Below, piece by piece: positions 22,006-33,978 of a DNA stretch of 64,000 nucleotides (positions within the stretch are counted from its first letter, which is position 1; each line of letters starts with the position of its first letter). The stretch is from Methylobrevis albus. Its GTDB lineage: Bacteria > Pseudomonadota > Alphaproteobacteria > Rhizobiales > Pleomorphomonadaceae. Below the pieces are notes generated by a model. The model saw only the letters and a list, made by a program, of their open reading frames with translations, was not told the DNA's origin and did not search any database. The translations under genes and the position numbers were made by a program. The stretch lies in assembly GCF_015904235.1 (NCBI RefSeq), contig NZ_JADZLT010000052.1, forward strand, positions 124,001 to 188,000, in the 5' to 3' direction.

Positions 22006-23295
22006 ATGCCCGGGACCGGATCGCGCCGCGGCAGGACTGACGACGTCGGCGCGGCCGGAGCGGCGCTGTCCGGCGCCGGTCCGGCGGGCACCCTGCCAGG
22101 CGTCGGCGCCGAGCTTTCGGCGGCGGTCCGCGCCGAGGCGCGCTGGGCCCACGACTGGATGCTGGCTGCGGCGTTTCCGCTCTGGGCGGAGCGCGGGCTC
22201 GACCGCGTCGGCGGCGGCTTCTTCGAGAAGCTCGATCTCGAGACCGCGCGCGACGCCGGCGACACGCGGCGACTTCGGGTGCAGACGCGGCAGATCTTCG
22301 CCTTCGGCGAGGCGGACCGGCTCGGCTTTGCCGGTGGGCGCGAGGTGATCGCGCACGGGCTGGCGTTCCTCGACCGGCGGGCGCGGCTCGGCGCCGGCCA
22401 CTATGCCATACTGTTCGATGCCGACGGCGGCGTGCGCGACGACCTGTTCGATCTCTACGAGACGGCCTTCGTGCTGCTGGCGCTGGCGCAGGCGTATCGC
22501 ATCACCGGCGATGCGGCGGTGCGCGACGAGGCGCTGCGGCTGCTCGGCCTCGTCGAGGCGCGGCTCGCGCATCCGGCCGGCGGCTTTCGCGAGTCGGTAC
22601 CGGCGCGGCGCGCGGTGCGGCGGCAGAACCCGCATATGCACCTCTTCGAGGCGGCGATGGCCTGGATGGCCTGCGACGGCGCGGCGGCGGGCGCATCGCC
22701 CTTCGCCGATCTCGCCGTCCGGCTGCACCATCTGTTCGAAACGCGGCTGTTTGATTCCGCCGCCGGCGTGCTGCCCGAGTTCTTCGACGACGAGCTCCGC
22801 CGCATCGAGGGACCCGAGGGACTGGTGACGGAGCCGGGGCACCATTTCGAGTGGGTCTGGCTGCTCGGCCGCTACGCCGTGCTGACCGGCACCGACAGCG
22901 CGGCGATCGCGCCCCTCTACGCTTTTGCGGAGCGTCACGGCATTTCGGCGCCTAACGGCACCGCGGTCGACGAAGTCTGGGCCGACGGCACGGTGAAATC
23001 CGCCGGGTCGCGGTTTTGGCCGCAGACCGAGCGGCTGAAAGCCGCCGTCACCATGGCGGAGCGGGCACCGTCGGAGGCGACCGCTGACGCGGTGGTCGAG
23101 GCGGCGCGGCGGATGCGGCCGTTCATCGAGGCGTCGCCGACGGCGGGCCTCTGGTGCGAGCCGCTGTCGGCCGACGGCGTGCTCAGCCGCGCACCGACGC
23201 CGGCCAGCACCTTCTATCACATCGTCCTCGCCTACGCGGAGCTCTGCCGGTTCGCCGGGGTGCCGCAGGGCGGGCCTCTCCCGCGGAGCCTCTGA
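22006..23295 (+). CDS. AGE family epimerase/isomerase
   Basis: A 429-residue (alpha/alpha)6-barrel enzyme of the N-acylglucosamine 2-epimerase/mannose isomerase family. Seen: RQIFAFGEA, QNPHMHLFEAAMAW, EPGHHFEWVWLLGRY with the conserved histidines, DEVWADGT and RFWPQTERLKA. The first about 35 residues are low in complexity and may not all be translated. The substrate could be a mannose/fructose-type sugar, mannose-6-phosphate or an N-acyl sugar; the sequence does not decide. It starts 14 nt after ssb and ends just before the GST gene. Confidence 0.85.
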   Translation: MPGTGSRRGRTDDVGAAGAALSGAGPAGTLPGVGAELSAAVRAEARWAHDWMLAAAFPLWAERGLDRVGGGFFEKLDLETARDAGDTRRLRVQTRQIFAFGEADRLGFAGGREVIAHGLAFLDRRARLGAGHYAILFDADGGVRDDLFDLYETAFVLLALAQAYRITGDAAVRDEALRLLGLVEARLAHPAGGFRESVPARRAVRRQNPHMHLFEAAMAWMACDGAAAGASPFADLAVRLHHLFETRLFDSAAGVLPEFFDDELRRIEGPEGLVTEPGHHFEWVWLLGRYAVLTGTDSAAIAPLYAFAERHGISAPNGTAVDEVWADGTVKSAGSRFWPQTERLKAAVTMAERAPSEATADAVVEAARRMRPFIEASPTAGLWCEPLSADGVLSRAPTPASTFYHIVLAYAELCRFAGVPQGGPLPRSL

Positions 23296-23299
23296 CGAC

Positions 23300-23947
23300 A
23301 TGCAGATCGTGATCGGCAACAAGAACTATTCGAGCTGGTCGCTGCGCGGCTGGCTGGCCGTGCAGCATGTCGGCGCGCCGTTCGAGGAGATCATGCTCGA
23401 ACTCGACACGCCGGAGTTCGCCGCCCGGATCGGCGATTATTCGCCGGCCGGCCGGGTGCCGGTGCTGGTCGACGGCGCGGTGCGGGTGTGGGATTCACTG
23501 GCGATCATCGAATATCTCGCCGAAAAATTCCCCGGATCCGGGCTGTGGCCGGCCGATGCGGCGGCGCGCGCGCACGCCCGTTCGGTGGTCGCCGAGATAC
23601 ATTCCGGTTTCGGCGGCCTGCGCAATCACTATCCGATGAACATCCGCCGTCCGGTGGCGGAGCGGCCGCCGACCGAGACGGCCGCGGCCGATATCGCGCG
23701 TATCACCGCGATCTGGCGCGACTGCCGGGCGCGTTTCGGCGCGGCTGGGCCGTATCTCTTCGGCGCCTTCTCGGCCGCCGACTGCTTCTATGCGCCGGTG
23801 GCGAGCCGGCTCAGGACCTACGCGGTCGCGATCGGCGACGTCGAGTCGGCTTACGTCGACGCGATCTTCGCCCATCCGGGCTTTGCCGCCTGGGCGGAGG
23901 CGGGCCGCCGCGAGACGACGATCGTGCCGTCCGACGAAGTGGACTGA
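23300..23947 (+). CDS. Glutathione S-transferase family protein
   Basis: 215 residues. N-terminal thioredoxin-like domain (IVIGNKNYSSWSLRGWLAV, then AGRVPVLVDG with the cis-Pro, and WDSLAIIEYLAEKFP with the glutathione-binding segment). A helical C-terminal domain includes PYLFGAFSAADCFYAPVASRL. The NYSSWSLR active-site segment is of the zeta/maleylacetoacetate-isomerase-like type. Substrate unknown. It starts 4 nt after the AGE gene, so the two are co-transcribed. Confidence 0.88.
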   Translation: MQIVIGNKNYSSWSLRGWLAVQHVGAPFEEIMLELDTPEFAARIGDYSPAGRVPVLVDGAVRVWDSLAIIEYLAEKFPGSGLWPADAAARAHARSVVAEIHSGFGGLRNHYPMNIRRPVAERPPTETAAADIARITAIWRDCRARFGAAGPYLFGAFSAADCFYAPVASRLRTYAVAIGDVESAYVDAIFAHPGFAAWAEAGRRETTIVPSDEVD

Positions 23948-24128
23948 TCCGCCGCCGCGGCGGCCGATCGGTCCGTGCGGCGCGGTGCCCGGCGCCCCGG
24001 GACCGGTGTACAATCTTTCGCCATGTCCCTTTTGCGGGCCGGCATGCGCTGTTACCTTACTGTCAACTAGAGGACATGCGCGCAGCACTCGAGCCTGATC
24101 GGTTCGTGCGGCGCGCGGGAGATTGACA

Positions 24129-25790
24129 GTGATCGACGCGGGCGAGATCGACGGCCGCGGAGACCTCGTCGTCGGAACCGGACCTGCAGACCGCGACAGT
24201 GGTCAGGCGCGTTCGCCCGGCGGCGTCGGCAAGCGGGCGGCACGTCGCCGCAAGAAGCGCCCCCCGGGCGCTTCACCGCAGAAGCCGGAGGCATCCGCGC
24301 CAGCCGCCGTCAAGGCGACTGACAGCAAGAGCAAGCGGCGGCGGCGCAAGCGCAGCGCGTCGTCCGGAGCCCCGCGGCCAGAGCCGGCGGGTGGCGCCGG
24401 TGTGCGCGGTGTCCGCGGGCCGGGCGGCCCGGTGGGTGCCGACGGGCGGCCGGCGGACGGGCGGGGCGAGCGGCGGCGCGAGCGCGGCGACGGCCCCCGC
24501 GCCGACGGCGGTCGCGGCCGCCATCGCGCCGAAGCGCCGCGTCACGATCCCCAGCGCCATGATCCGCAGCGCCACGATGCCGTGCGCCGTGACGGGCCGG
24601 CCGGTGAGCCCGGCCGGGCCGAGGCCCCGCGCCATGACTCTCCCCGGCACGATCCGGCCAGGTACGATCCGCCTGGCGGGCATCGCGACCCCGGCGACGG
24701 CGGCTCGGCGCCGCTGCGGCGCGGCGGGATCCGCGCCTCGTCGCGGGCGGCGTCGGCGACGCGGCCGCTCTATGCGGCGCTCGATCTCGGCACCAACAAC
24801 TGCCGCCTTCTCGTTGCGGAGCCGCAGGAGCGCGGCTTCCGGGTCGTCGACGCGTTCTCGCGCATCGTCCGTCTCGGCGAGGGCATCGGCAGATCCGGCC
24901 GGCTGTCGGAGGCCGCGATGGAGCGCGCCGTCGAGGCGCTGGCGGTCTGCCATTCCAAGATGGCGGAGCTGAAGGTGCGCCGGATGCGGCTGATCGCGAC
25001 GGAAGCCTGCCGCGCCGCCGACAACGGCCCGCAGTTCCTCGAGCGCGTGCGCGCCGAGACCGGCCTGTCGCTGGAAATCGTCAACCGCGAGACCGAGGCG
25101 CGCCTTGCGGTGGCGGGCTGCGCCACGCTGGTCGATCCGCAGGCCGACGGCGTTCTGCTGTTCGACATCGGCGGCGGCTCGTCGGAACTCGTGTGGCTGG
25201 ATCTGCGCCAGCGCGGCAACGCGCGCGGCTTCGCGCTGACGCGGTTCATCCGGGCGTGGACGTCGCTGCCGGTCGGCGTCGTCACGCTGTCGGAGCGGCA
25301 CGGCGGCGTCTGCGTGACGCGCGAGATCTTCGAGCAGATGGTGGCCGAGGTGAACGGCATGCTCGACGCCTTCGCCGGCATCGAGGAACTGCCGCGGCTG
25401 ATCGCCGAGGGCCGCGTGCACATGCTCGGCACCTCGGGTACGGTGACGACGCTCGCCGGCGTCCATCTCGGGCTGAAGCGCTACGACCGGCGCCGGGTCG
25501 ACGGGGTGTGGCTGAAGTCGGAGGAGGTCGGCGGCATGATCGACCAGCTGCTCGACATGCCGTTCGAGGAGCGGGTGGCGAACCCGTGTATCGGCCACGA
25601 CCGCGCCGACCTCGTCATGGCGGGCTGTGCGATCCTCGAGGCGATCCGCCGGCGCTGGCCGTGCCAGACGCTGCGGGTGGCCGATCGCGGTCTGCGCGAG
25701 GGGATTCTCGTCGAGTTGATGGCGCGCGACGGCGTCTGGCGGCGGCGGCCGGCGCCGCGCGCCGAAGAGCAGGGAGGCGCGCGTGGCTGA
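24129..25790 (+). CDS. ppx: Ppx/GppA phosphatase with long disordered N-terminal extension
   Basis: Exopolyphosphatase/guanosine pentaphosphatase family, 553 residues, about 200 longer than many relatives. The catalytic actin-like fold starts near residue 213 with [18 protein letters not shown]. It carries [14 protein letters not shown], the phosphate-binding [14 protein letters not shown] and [13 protein letters not shown]. The N-terminal about 205 residues are Arg/Pro/Gly/His-rich and disordered, with short repeats of the RHDPQRHDP type near residues 139-170. The GTG at 24129 is the first plausible start; a later start would remove much of the extension. The stop overlaps rlmE by 8 nt. Confidence 0.88.
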   Translation: MIDAGEIDGRGDLVVGTGPADRDSGQARSPGGVGKRAARRRKKRPPGASPQKPEASAPAAVKATDSKSKRRRRKRSASSGAPRPEPAGGAGVRGVRGPGGPVGADGRPADGRGERRRERGDGPRADGGRGRHRAEAPRHDPQRHDPQRHDAVRRDGPAGEPGRAEAPRHDSPRHDPARYDPPGGHRDPGDGGSAPLRRGGIRASSRAASATRPLYAALDLGTNNCRLLVAEPQERGFRVVDAFSRIVRLGEGIGRSGRLSEAAMERAVEALAVCHSKMAELKVRRMRLIATEACRAADNGPQFLERVRAETGLSLEIVNRETEARLAVAGCATLVDPQADGVLLFDIGGGSSELVWLDLRQRGNARGFALTRFIRAWTSLPVGVVTLSERHGGVCVTREIFEQMVAEVNGMLDAFAGIEELPRLIAEGRVHMLGTSGTVTTLAGVHLGLKRYDRRRVDGVWLKSEEVGGMIDQLLDMPFEERVANPCIGHDRADLVMAGCAILEAIRRRWPCQTLRVADRGLREGILVELMARDGVWRRRPAPRAEEQGGARG

Positions 25791-26673
25791 CGAGAAACCG
25801 CCGAAGAAGCCGACGACCAAGGTCGGCGCCAAGGGTAGCGGCCGGATGAACACCGGCCTGAAAGTGCGCGTGAAGACCGCGCGCGGCCGCACCGCGTCGT
25901 CGCAGCGCTGGCTGGAACGCCAGCTCAACGACCCCTATGTCGTCAAGGCGAAGCGGGAGGGCTGGCGCTCGCGCGCCGCCTACAAGCTCATCGAGATCGA
26001 CGAGAAGTTCAAGCTGCTGAAACCCGGCCAGCGCGTGGTCGACCTCGGCGCTGCGCCCGGCGGCTGGAGCCAGGTCGCCGCGCGCAAGGTGCACTCGACG
26101 CCGGACCGGCCGCTTGTCGTCGGCATCGACTATCTCGAGGTCGACGCGATTCCCGGCGTGATCATGCTGCAGAAGGATTTCCTCGACGACGACGCGCCGG
26201 ACGCGCTGGTTGCGGCGCTCGGCGGCCACAAGGTCGACCTCGTGCTGTCCGACATGGCGGCGCCGACGACGGGTCACACCCCGACGGATCACCTGCGCAT
26301 CGTTCACCTCTGCGAGGTCGCCGCCGAATTCGCGCGCGACGTGCTGGCACCTGGCGGCGTGTTCCTTGCGAAAGTGTTCCGCGGCGGCACCGAACACACG
26401 CTGCTCGCCGACCTGAAGCGCGATTTCGCCAGCATCGGCCACGTGAAGCCGCCGGCCAGCCGGCAGGAAAGCCCCGAGCTCTACGTCATCGCCCGCGGTT
26501 TTCGCGGGCGGAGCGAGGCGCCGGTCGAGGCGGCCGACGAGACGGCAGCCACGACCATGGTCGCCGACGACGAGCGGCCCGCGGACGCCCGCACCGAGGA
26601 CTGGGGCGCCGAGGACATGCCGGCCGAGGACGCCGGCGGCTGGGACCCGCGCGCCAAGGCGAGAGACGACTGA
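25783..26673 (+). CDS. rlmE: 23S rRNA (uridine-2'-O)-methyltransferase RlmE
   Basis: A 296-residue SAM-dependent methyltransferase that modifies U2552 of 23S rRNA during large-subunit assembly. Seen: [19 protein letters not shown] (catalytic Lys), [16 protein letters not shown] (SAM site), [13 protein letters not shown] (catalytic Asp), FLAKVFRGG (Lys) and the C-terminal [11 protein letters not shown] with catalytic Glu. A 40-residue basic N-terminal extension and an acidic C-terminal tail of about 60 residues are extra to E. coli RlmE. The GTG start has AGGGAGG upstream and overlaps the ppx end by 8 nt; ppx-rlmE pairs are common in Rhizobiales. Confidence 0.95.
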   Translation: MADEKPPKKPTTKVGAKGSGRMNTGLKVRVKTARGRTASSQRWLERQLNDPYVVKAKREGWRSRAAYKLIEIDEKFKLLKPGQRVVDLGAAPGGWSQVAARKVHSTPDRPLVVGIDYLEVDAIPGVIMLQKDFLDDDAPDALVAALGGHKVDLVLSDMAAPTTGHTPTDHLRIVHLCEVAAEFARDVLAPGGVFLAKVFRGGTEHTLLADLKRDFASIGHVKPPASRQESPELYVIARGFRGRSEAPVEAADETAATTMVADDERPADARTEDWGAEDMPAEDAGGWDPRAKARDD

Positions 26674-26865
26674 GCCCGTGCGGACGGCCCAGGAAACGGG
26701 CAGGGCGCCGGGAGCGCGTGCCCCGCGGGCTTCGGCGATGTGACCCTCGCGGCGCCCGCAGCCTGCCGCGGCTGGTCCCGCGTCGCAGGGCTGCCCTGCA
26801 GCGACGACTCCGGCTTTGCAACACGTCATGCCCGTGTTAATGACCGGCGCCAACTTTCCGCCTGA

Positions 26866-28451
<1,586 letters not shown>

Positions 28452-28452
<1 letters not shown>

Positions 28453-28886
28453 TGCCGACGGCCGCCGCGCTGCTCGCCCTCGCGCTGCTCGCGCAGATCG
28501 CCCTCAGCATCGTGGCGATGCTGCGGGCGGGGGCGGCGCGCGTCGGCGCGGTGCGGGCGCGCCGCGTGCGCCTCGCCGATATCGCGCTCGACACCGGTGC
28601 GTGGCCGGACGACGTGCGCAAGATGTCCAACAACATGCAGAACCAGTTCGAGACGCCGACGCTGTTCTACGCCGTCGGGCTGCTGGCGCTGGCGCTCGGC
28701 ATGGCCGATCTCGCCGTCGCGGTGCTCGCCTGGGTGTTCGTCGGCTTCCGCATCCTGCACATGGCGGTCCACACCGGCAGCAACGACGTGCTGCCGCGCT
28801 TCAGGATGTTCGCCGCGGGCGTTGCCTGCATCGCGGTGATGGCGGTGATCCTCACGCTTCGCATCGTGCTCGGGATGGCGGGCTGA
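28452..28886 (+). CDS. MAPEG family membrane protein
   Basis: 144 residues with four membrane helices. The family pattern of MAPEG (eicosanoid and glutathione metabolism proteins) is seen in MSNNMQNQFETPTLFYAVGLLAL and FVGFRILHMAVHTGSN. Function in bacteria is mostly unknown. Its ATG overlaps the guaB stop and its stop overlaps the next start, so it is translated with guaB. Confidence 0.85.
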
Positions 28887-30211
28887 TGCGCGACGGTGGC
28901 CGCATCTCCGCAGCGATCGAGATCCTCGCCGATCTCGAAACCCGCCGGCGCCCCGTGCAGGACGCGCTGAAGGACTGGGGCCTGACGCACCGCTTCGCCG
29001 GCTCGCGCGATCGCTCCGCCATCGGCAACCTCGTCTACGACGTGCTGCGCCGGCGCGCCTCGCTCGGCGCGATCATGGGGAATGACGATCCGCGCGCGCT
29101 GGTGTTCGCCGCCTATGCGCTGCAGTGGGGCAAGGGCCTCGACGGTCTCGCCGCCGCCGCCGACCCGGCCGACCGGCATGCGCCCGCGCCACCGACGCCC
29201 GCGGAGGCCGCGGCGCTGACCGCGGCGACGCTGCCGGACGACGCCGACATCGCGACCCGTGCCGACCTGCCCGGCTGGCTGGTGCCGTCGCTCGCCCGCG
29301 TGTTCGGCGACCGGCTCGAGACCGAGGGCAGGGCGCTCGCCGCCCGCGCCGACGTCGATCTGCGCGCCAATACGCTGAAGGCCGACCGCGATGCCGTGCT
29401 CGCCGACCTCGCCGGCGCCGGCGCCATCGCGGCGACCTGGTCGCCGGTCGGCGTTCGGGTGCCGGTCGGGCCGGGGGACGAGAAGGCGCCGCACCTCGTC
29501 TCGGAGCTCAGCTTCAAGCGCGGCTGGTTCGAGGTGCAGGACGAGGGCAGCCAGCTCGCGGCACTGGTTGCGGCCGAAGCCCTCGGCCCGGCGGCCGCGG
29601 GCTCCGTGGTGATCGACCTCTGTGCCGGCGGCGGCGGCAAGTCGCTGGCGCTGGCGGCTGCCCTCGGCGACGCCGGCCGCATCCTCGCCTACGACAACGA
29701 CAAGCGCCGCTTCGGCGACATCCTCGACCGCATCGCGCGCTCCGGGGCGTCCGGCATCGAGGTGCTCGACCCCGGCCGCGGCGATCCGCTGGCGCCACTC
29801 GCGGGCAGCGCCGACCTCGTCGTCGTCGATGCGCCCTGCACCGGCACCGGCACCTGGCGCCGGCGGCCCGACGCCAAGTGGCGCCTTGCGCCCGGCGCGC
29901 TGGAGATGCGGCGCGAGCAGCAGCGCGGCGTGCTCGGCGCCGCGGCGCAGCTGGTGCGCCCCGGCGGGACCATCTGCTACATCACCTGCTCGGTGCTGCC
30001 GGAGGAGAACGAGGACCAGGTCGCGGCCTTCCTCGCCGCCCGGCGCGACTTCCGGCTGGAGGACACCGCGGCAGCGCTCGGCCGCGTCGCGGCGCGCCCG
30101 CTGCCGGAGACGACCCGCGTTCCCCTCGGGGCCGGTACGGCGGCGCGGCTGACGCCGCACGCCACCGGCACCGACGGCTTCTTCATCGCCCGCCTGCGCC
30201 GCGCCGACTGA
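28886..30211 (+). CDS. RsmB/NOP family RNA (cytosine-5-)-methyltransferase
   Basis: 441 residues, SAM-dependent cytosine-C5 methylation of rRNA or tRNA. SAM motif [20 protein letters not shown], then [21 protein letters not shown] with the PC-motif Cys and [13 protein letters not shown] with the catalytic TCS Cys. The N-terminal about 100 residues resemble the RNA-binding NusB-like part only weakly, so the exact target base is uncertain. The ATG at 28886 overlaps the MAPEG stop (TGATG). Confidence 0.87.
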   Translation: MRDGGRISAAIEILADLETRRRPVQDALKDWGLTHRFAGSRDRSAIGNLVYDVLRRRASLGAIMGNDDPRALVFAAYALQWGKGLDGLAAAADPADRHAPAPPTPAEAAALTAATLPDDADIATRADLPGWLVPSLARVFGDRLETEGRALAARADVDLRANTLKADRDAVLADLAGAGAIAATWSPVGVRVPVGPGDEKAPHLVSELSFKRGWFEVQDEGSQLAALVAAEALGPAAAGSVVIDLCAGGGGKSLALAAALGDAGRILAYDNDKRRFGDILDRIARSGASGIEVLDPGRGDPLAPLAGSADLVVVDAPCTGTGTWRRRPDAKWRLAPGALEMRREQQRGVLGAAAQLVRPGGTICYITCSVLPEENEDQVAAFLAARRDFRLEDTAAALGRVAARPLPETTRVPLGAGTAARLTPHATGTDGFFIARLRRAD

Positions 30212-30359
30212 CGGGTCCCCCGTTCGTCGCGCCGCTGCGTCCGGCTTCGGGCATCCCGTCCCGCCGCCCGGCCGTCGCCGGGCGCGCGTTGTTTCCAGCC
30301 CGGCGGCGGTCGGTTCGCTCCGACACCGCCGCCGCGGCGCCGTTCGGAGAGCTTCCGCC

Positions 30360-31922
30360 ATGAGCCATGATTCCATCCTCATCATCGACTTCGGCAGCCA
30401 GGTGACGCAGCTGATCGCGCGCCGGGTGCGCGAGGCCGGGGTCTATTCCGAGATCGTGCCGTTCCAGTCGGCCGAGGCGGCCTTCGCGCGGATGCAGCCG
30501 AAGGCGGTGATCCTGTCGGGCAGCCCGGCCAGCACCTCCGAGATCGGCTCGCCGCGGGCGCCGCAGGCCATCTTCGACGCCGGCATCCCGGTGCTCGGCA
30601 TCTGCTACGGCGAGCACACCATGTGCGCCCAGCTCGGCGGCGCCGTCGAACCCGACAACCACCGCGAATTCGGCCGCGCCTTCATCGAGATCGCCGAGGA
30701 CTGCAAGTTGTTCGAGGGGATCTGGGCCAAGGGCACGCGCCACCAGGTCTGGATGAGCCACGGCGACCGGGTGACCGCGCTGCCCGACGGCTTCAAGGTG
30801 GTCGCGACGTCGCCGGGCGCGCCGTTCGCGGCGATCGCCGACGAGAATCGCCGCTTCTACGCCGTGCAGTTCCACCCGGAAGTGGTGCACACCCCGGACG
30901 GCGCCAAGCTGCTCGCCAACTTCGTGCACAACGTCGCAGGCGTCGCCGGCGACTGGTCGATGTCGGCGTTCCGCGAGGAGGCGATCGCCCGCATCCGGGC
31001 GCAGGTCGGACCTGAGCGCGTGATCTGCGCACTGTCGGGCGGCGTCGATTCGGCGGTCGCCGCGGTGCTGATCCACGAGGCGATCGGCGAGCAGCTCACC
31101 TGCATCTTCGTCGATCACGGCCTGATGCGGCTCGGCGAGGGCGAGCAGGTCGTGACCCTCTTCCGCGAGCACTTCAACATCCCGCTCGTGCACGTCGATG
31201 CCGCCGACCTCTTCATCGGCGAGCTCACCGGCGTCGCCGACCCGGAGACGAAGCGCAAGATCATCGGCCGCCTGTTCATCGAGGTGTTCGAGGCCGAGGC
31301 GAAGAAGCTGGCGCTGGACGGCAAGCCGGCGAAGTTCCTCGCGCAGGGTACGCTCTATCCCGACGTGATCGAGAGCGTGTCGTTCACCGGCGGCCCGTCG
31401 GTGACGATCAAGTCGCACCACAATGTCGGCGGCCTGCCGGCGCGGATGAACATGCAGCTGGTCGAGCCGCTGCGCGAACTCTTCAAGGACGAAGTCCGTG
31501 CGCTCGGCCGCACGCTCGGCCTGCCCGAGACCTTCATCGGCCGCCACCCGTTCCCGGGCCCCGGCCTCGCCATCCGCGTGCCGGGCGGCATCAGCCGCGA
31601 GAAGCTCGACGTGCTGCGCCAGGCCGACGCGATCTATCTCGACGAGATCCGGAAAGCCGGCCTCTACGACGCGATCTGGCAGGCCTTCGCCGTGCTGCTC
31701 CCGGTCCAGACCGTCGGCGTGATGGGCGACGGCCGCACCTACGAAAACGTCCTCGCGCTCCGCGCCGTCACCTCCGTCGACGGCATGACCGCCGACTTCT
31801 ACCCCTACGACATGACCTTCCTCGGCCGCGTCGCGACACGGATCATCAACGAGGTGAAGGGCGTGAACCGGGTGGTCTACGACGTGACGAGCAAGCCGCC
31901 GGGGACGATCGAGTGGGAATGA
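30360..31922 (+). CDS. guaA: GMP synthase (glutamine-hydrolysing)
   Basis: 520 residues, converts XMP to GMP with glutamine and ATP. Glutamine amidotransferase domain: [20 protein letters not shown], nucleophile Cys in [15 protein letters not shown], and [11 protein letters not shown]-PPase domain: [15 protein letters not shown]-terminal dimerisation domain ends KPPGTIEWE. This is the intact copy: a second, diverged copy of its last 191 bp lies at 33979-34169, so the 3' end appears to have been a target for insertion. Two terminators follow. Confidence 0.97.
   Translation: MSHDSILIIDFGSQVTQLIARRVREAGVYSEIVPFQSAEAAFARMQPKAVILSGSPASTSEIGSPRAPQAIFDAGIPVLGICYGEHTMCAQLGGAVEPDNHREFGRAFIEIAEDCKLFEGIWAKGTRHQVWMSHGDRVTALPDGFKVVATSPGAPFAAIADENRRFYAVQFHPEVVHTPDGAKLLANFVHNVAGVAGDWSMSAFREEAIARIRAQVGPERVICALSGGVDSAVAAVLIHEAIGEQLTCIFVDHGLMRLGEGEQVVTLFREHFNIPLVHVDAADLFIGELTGVADPETKRKIIGRLFIEVFEAEAKKLALDGKPAKFLAQGTLYPDVIESVSFTGGPSVTIKSHHNVGGLPARMNMQLVEPLRELFKDEVRALGRTLGLPETFIGRHPFPGPGLAIRVPGGISREKLDVLRQADAIYLDEIRKAGLYDAIWQAFAVLLPVQTVGVMGDGRTYENVLALRAVTSVDGMTADFYPYDMTFLGRVATRIINEVKGVNRVVYDVTSKPPGTIEWE
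31728..31918. repeat. Direct repeat, copy 1 (3' end of guaA)
   Basis: 191 bp within the intact guaA. It aligns without gaps to 33979-34169, with 13 mismatches (about 93 % identity). Together they bracket a 2.06-kb segment with an aldo/keto reductase and a TetR gene. Confidence 0.95.
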
Positions 31923-31927
31923 CGATG

Positions 31928-31957
31928 AAAGGCACAGCCCTTCTGGGCTGTGCCTTT
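31928..31957 (+). terminator. guaA terminator hairpin 1
   Basis: Perfect 13-bp stem AAAGGCACAGCCC with its complement around a TTCT loop; 6 nt after the guaA stop. The arm's A-rich side is mirrored by a short TTT. Confidence 0.8.
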
Positions 31958-31970
31958 AGCTGACTGACTG

Positions 31971-32007
31971 GCGGGCAAATAAGCCGGAAGGCTCTTTGCC
32001 CGCTTTT
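31971..32007 (+). terminator. guaA terminator hairpin 2
   Basis: GCGGGCAAA/TTTGCCCGC (9 bp) with an inner AGCC/GGCT pairing, followed directly by TTTT. A second, more typical Rho-independent terminator in tandem with the first. Confidence 0.8.
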
Positions 32008-32163
32008 GTTCGGCCGTTCAGCAATTCCGATCGACGAAAACCGACCGGATGCTCTCAGCACGGTCCCGTCTTCAGTCAACGGTCGGAGGCACCCGAGCGC
32101 GGATGCGCCTTTTCGCCATGCATCGTCAAACGGAAAACGGACAACATCCGCGCCTCCCGCCAT

Positions 32164-33240
32164 TCACGCGCCCCAGCCAACGACACCGTGCCCGCCAAAA
32201 ATCATGCGGCGAATGAACGGTTGCGCCAACGAGGCACTGAATCCGGTTTCCGGCGCGCTGGCGATGTCGAGCCGGTGCATCTGGTCGGCGGTCATCCGTA
32301 ACTCCGCCGCAGCAATGTTGCTTTCCAGCTGCGACAGCTTGCTCGCGCCGATCAGCGTCGATGCCACACCGGGTCGGGCCAACGTCCAGGCCAACGCCAC
32401 CTGCGCAGGCGGTCGATCGAGTTCGAGTGCGATCGCCTTCAAGACATCGAGAATGTCCCAGTTGCGATCGACGAATTTGCTGTTGCCGAATGGGTTGGCA
32501 CCGCTCAGTCGGCCGGTGCCCGCCGTGTTCTCGCGTGCGTATTTGCCGGTGAGAAAACCTCCCGCGAGAGGGCTCCAGGGCATGATCCCCATCGCGGCTT
32601 CGTGCGCCACGGGGAAGTGCTCCGCTTCCACATCGCGGGCGACCAGCGAGTATTCGAGCTGCATCGCGATCGGGCCGGGAACGCGGCGTTCGCTGGCGAT
32701 CGTCGCGGCCTTCATCGCCAGCCATGCGGGCATGTCCGAGAAGCCGAAATAGCGGATCTTGCCGGCACGAACGAGATCGCCAAGCGTCTGAACGATTTCC
32801 TCGACCGGCGTCACGCCGTCCCAGACGTGCATCCAGTAAAGGTCGACATAGTCGGTCCCGAGCCGCTTCAGCGAGGCATCGAGTGCGCGGTGAATGTTTT
32901 TCGCACCCGCGCCGCCGGCATTGGGATTGCCCCCGCCGGCTTGGGTCGCGCTCAGAGGGCTCGCCGAGCCGTTGAACCCGAACTTTGTCGCGAGCACGAC
33001 CTCGTCCCGGCTGCCACTGTCGGCGATGAACTTGCCGACCAGCGTCTCGCTCTCGCCACCTGAATAGATGTCGGCGGTGTCGACAAAATTGCCCCCGGCC
33101 GCGCGATAAGCATCGAAGATTGCGCGGGATGTCGCTTCGTCGGCACCCCACTCGCCGGGACCAAAGGTCATTGTACCCAGTGCGAGTGGGCTGACGACGA
33201 GGCCGGACCGGCCAAGCGTGCGGAAATCGGTGAGGGACAT
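32164..33240 (-). CDS. Aldo/keto reductase (YajO/PdxI-like)
   Basis: A 358-residue NADPH-dependent carbonyl reductase with a TIM barrel. Seen: FRTLGRSGLVVSPLALGTMTFG at the start; NFVDTADIYSGGESE with the catalytic Asp and Tyr; VVLATKFGF with Lys; DLYWMHVWDGVTP with His; ALAWTLARPGVASTLIGASK in the cofactor end. Substrate unknown. It is divergent from a TetR gene with a palindrome between them, so it is the likely target of that regulator. It lies inside the guaA-repeat-flanked segment. A second aldo/keto reductase of the same layout is at 49191. Confidence 0.9.
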   Translation of the reverse strand: MSLTDFRTLGRSGLVVSPLALGTMTFGPGEWGADEATSRAIFDAYRAAGGNFVDTADIYSGGESETLVGKFIADSGSRDEVVLATKFGFNGSASPLSATQAGGGNPNAGGAGAKNIHRALDASLKRLGTDYVDLYWMHVWDGVTPVEEIVQTLGDLVRAGKIRYFGFSDMPAWLAMKAATIASERRVPGPIAMQLEYSLVARDVEAEHFPVAHEAAMGIMPWSPLAGGFLTGKYARENTAGTGRLSGANPFGNSKFVDRNWDILDVLKAIALELDRPPAQVALAWTLARPGVASTLIGASKLSQLESNIAAAELRMTADQMHRLDIASAPETGFSASLAQPFIRRMIFGGHGVVGWGA

Positions 33241-33247
33241 GGAGGAT

Positions 33248-33271
33248 CTTTCATAGCGTTCGTTATGAAAG
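33248..33271. promoter_or_regulatory. TetR operator between the aldo/keto reductase and its regulator
   Basis: CTTTCATA-8 nt-TATGAAAG, a perfect 8-bp inverted repeat 8 nt upstream of the reductase start. Its right half contains TCGTTATGAAA, which recurs at the SDR/TetR locus at 47132. Confidence 0.7.
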
Positions 33272-33319
33272 CCATGCTAGGTCGGGCCGGTCGAGTCAAC
33301 CCATTCCCGAGTGATCACT

Positions 33320-33976
33320 ATGAAAGGTTCGAAGCCGCCTCCCTCGCGCCGAAAGACCGGACGGCCACTTTCGTTCGACCGCCACGCTGCGCTCGAACGA
33401 GCGATGCTGACCTTCTGGCAGCACGGCTATGAGACGACCTCGATCGTCGATCTGACGACGGCGATGGGGGTGACGGCCCCCAGCCTGTACAGTGCGTTCG
33501 GCGATAAGAAGCGCTTGTTTCTCGAAGCGGCACGCCTCTACGCCGGCGACCCCGAAGTGATGGCCGGCGAGATCCGGGGCGCGCCGACGGCGTACGATGC
33601 TGCGAACGCGATGCTGACCAGCGCCGCCATCGCGTTTACCGGGGAGGCGACGCCCAAGGGATGTCTGCTCGCCAGCGCGACCGCGAGTGGTTCGGCTGAA
33701 GCCCGCGACGTTCAGGGCGAGATTGCCGGCATTCGCAAGTCGATCGCCGCTAGTCTTGAAGCGCGCATCCACTCCGACGTGGCGAACGGCGCACTGCCCG
33801 GCGCCACCGACGCCGCTGCGCTGGCTGGCCTCATCATGGCTGTCGTCCAGGGAATGTCGGTTCTGGCGCGCGACGGAGCATCGCGCTCTTCCCTGCTCGG
33901 GATCGTTTCGGCTGCACTGGCTGCGTGGCCGAAAGCCGATGGGGCATGCGGATGTCCAGACCGGGACGACGGCTGA
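33320..33976 (+). CDS. TetR/AcrR family transcriptional regulator
   Basis: 218 residues. N-terminal helix-turn-helix: [18 protein letters not shown], then [27 protein letters not shown]. The C-terminal ligand domain ends in [20 protein letters not shown]. It resembles the regulator at 47174 in the DNA-binding part (both LYSAFG-K-LF). It is divergent from the aldo/keto reductase and probably represses it. The ATG at 33320 is preferred; a GTG is at 33311. The 3' end stops 2 nt before the guaA-derived repeat begins, so it marks the edge of the cassette. Confidence 0.87.
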   Translation: MKGSKPPPSRRKTGRPLSFDRHAALERAMLTFWQHGYETTSIVDLTTAMGVTAPSLYSAFGDKKRLFLEAARLYAGDPEVMAGEIRGAPTAYDAANAMLTSAAIAFTGEATPKGCLLASATASGSAEARDVQGEIAGIRKSIAASLEARIHSDVANGALPGATDAAALAGLIMAVVQGMSVLARDGASRSSLLGIVSAALAAWPKADGACGCPDRDDG

Positions 33977-33978
33977 TT

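Noticed and set aside
31928-31957. att-like site or small RNA after guaA
   Set aside because: A perfect hairpin just after the stop, followed by a second hairpin with a T-run, is explained best as tandem terminators.
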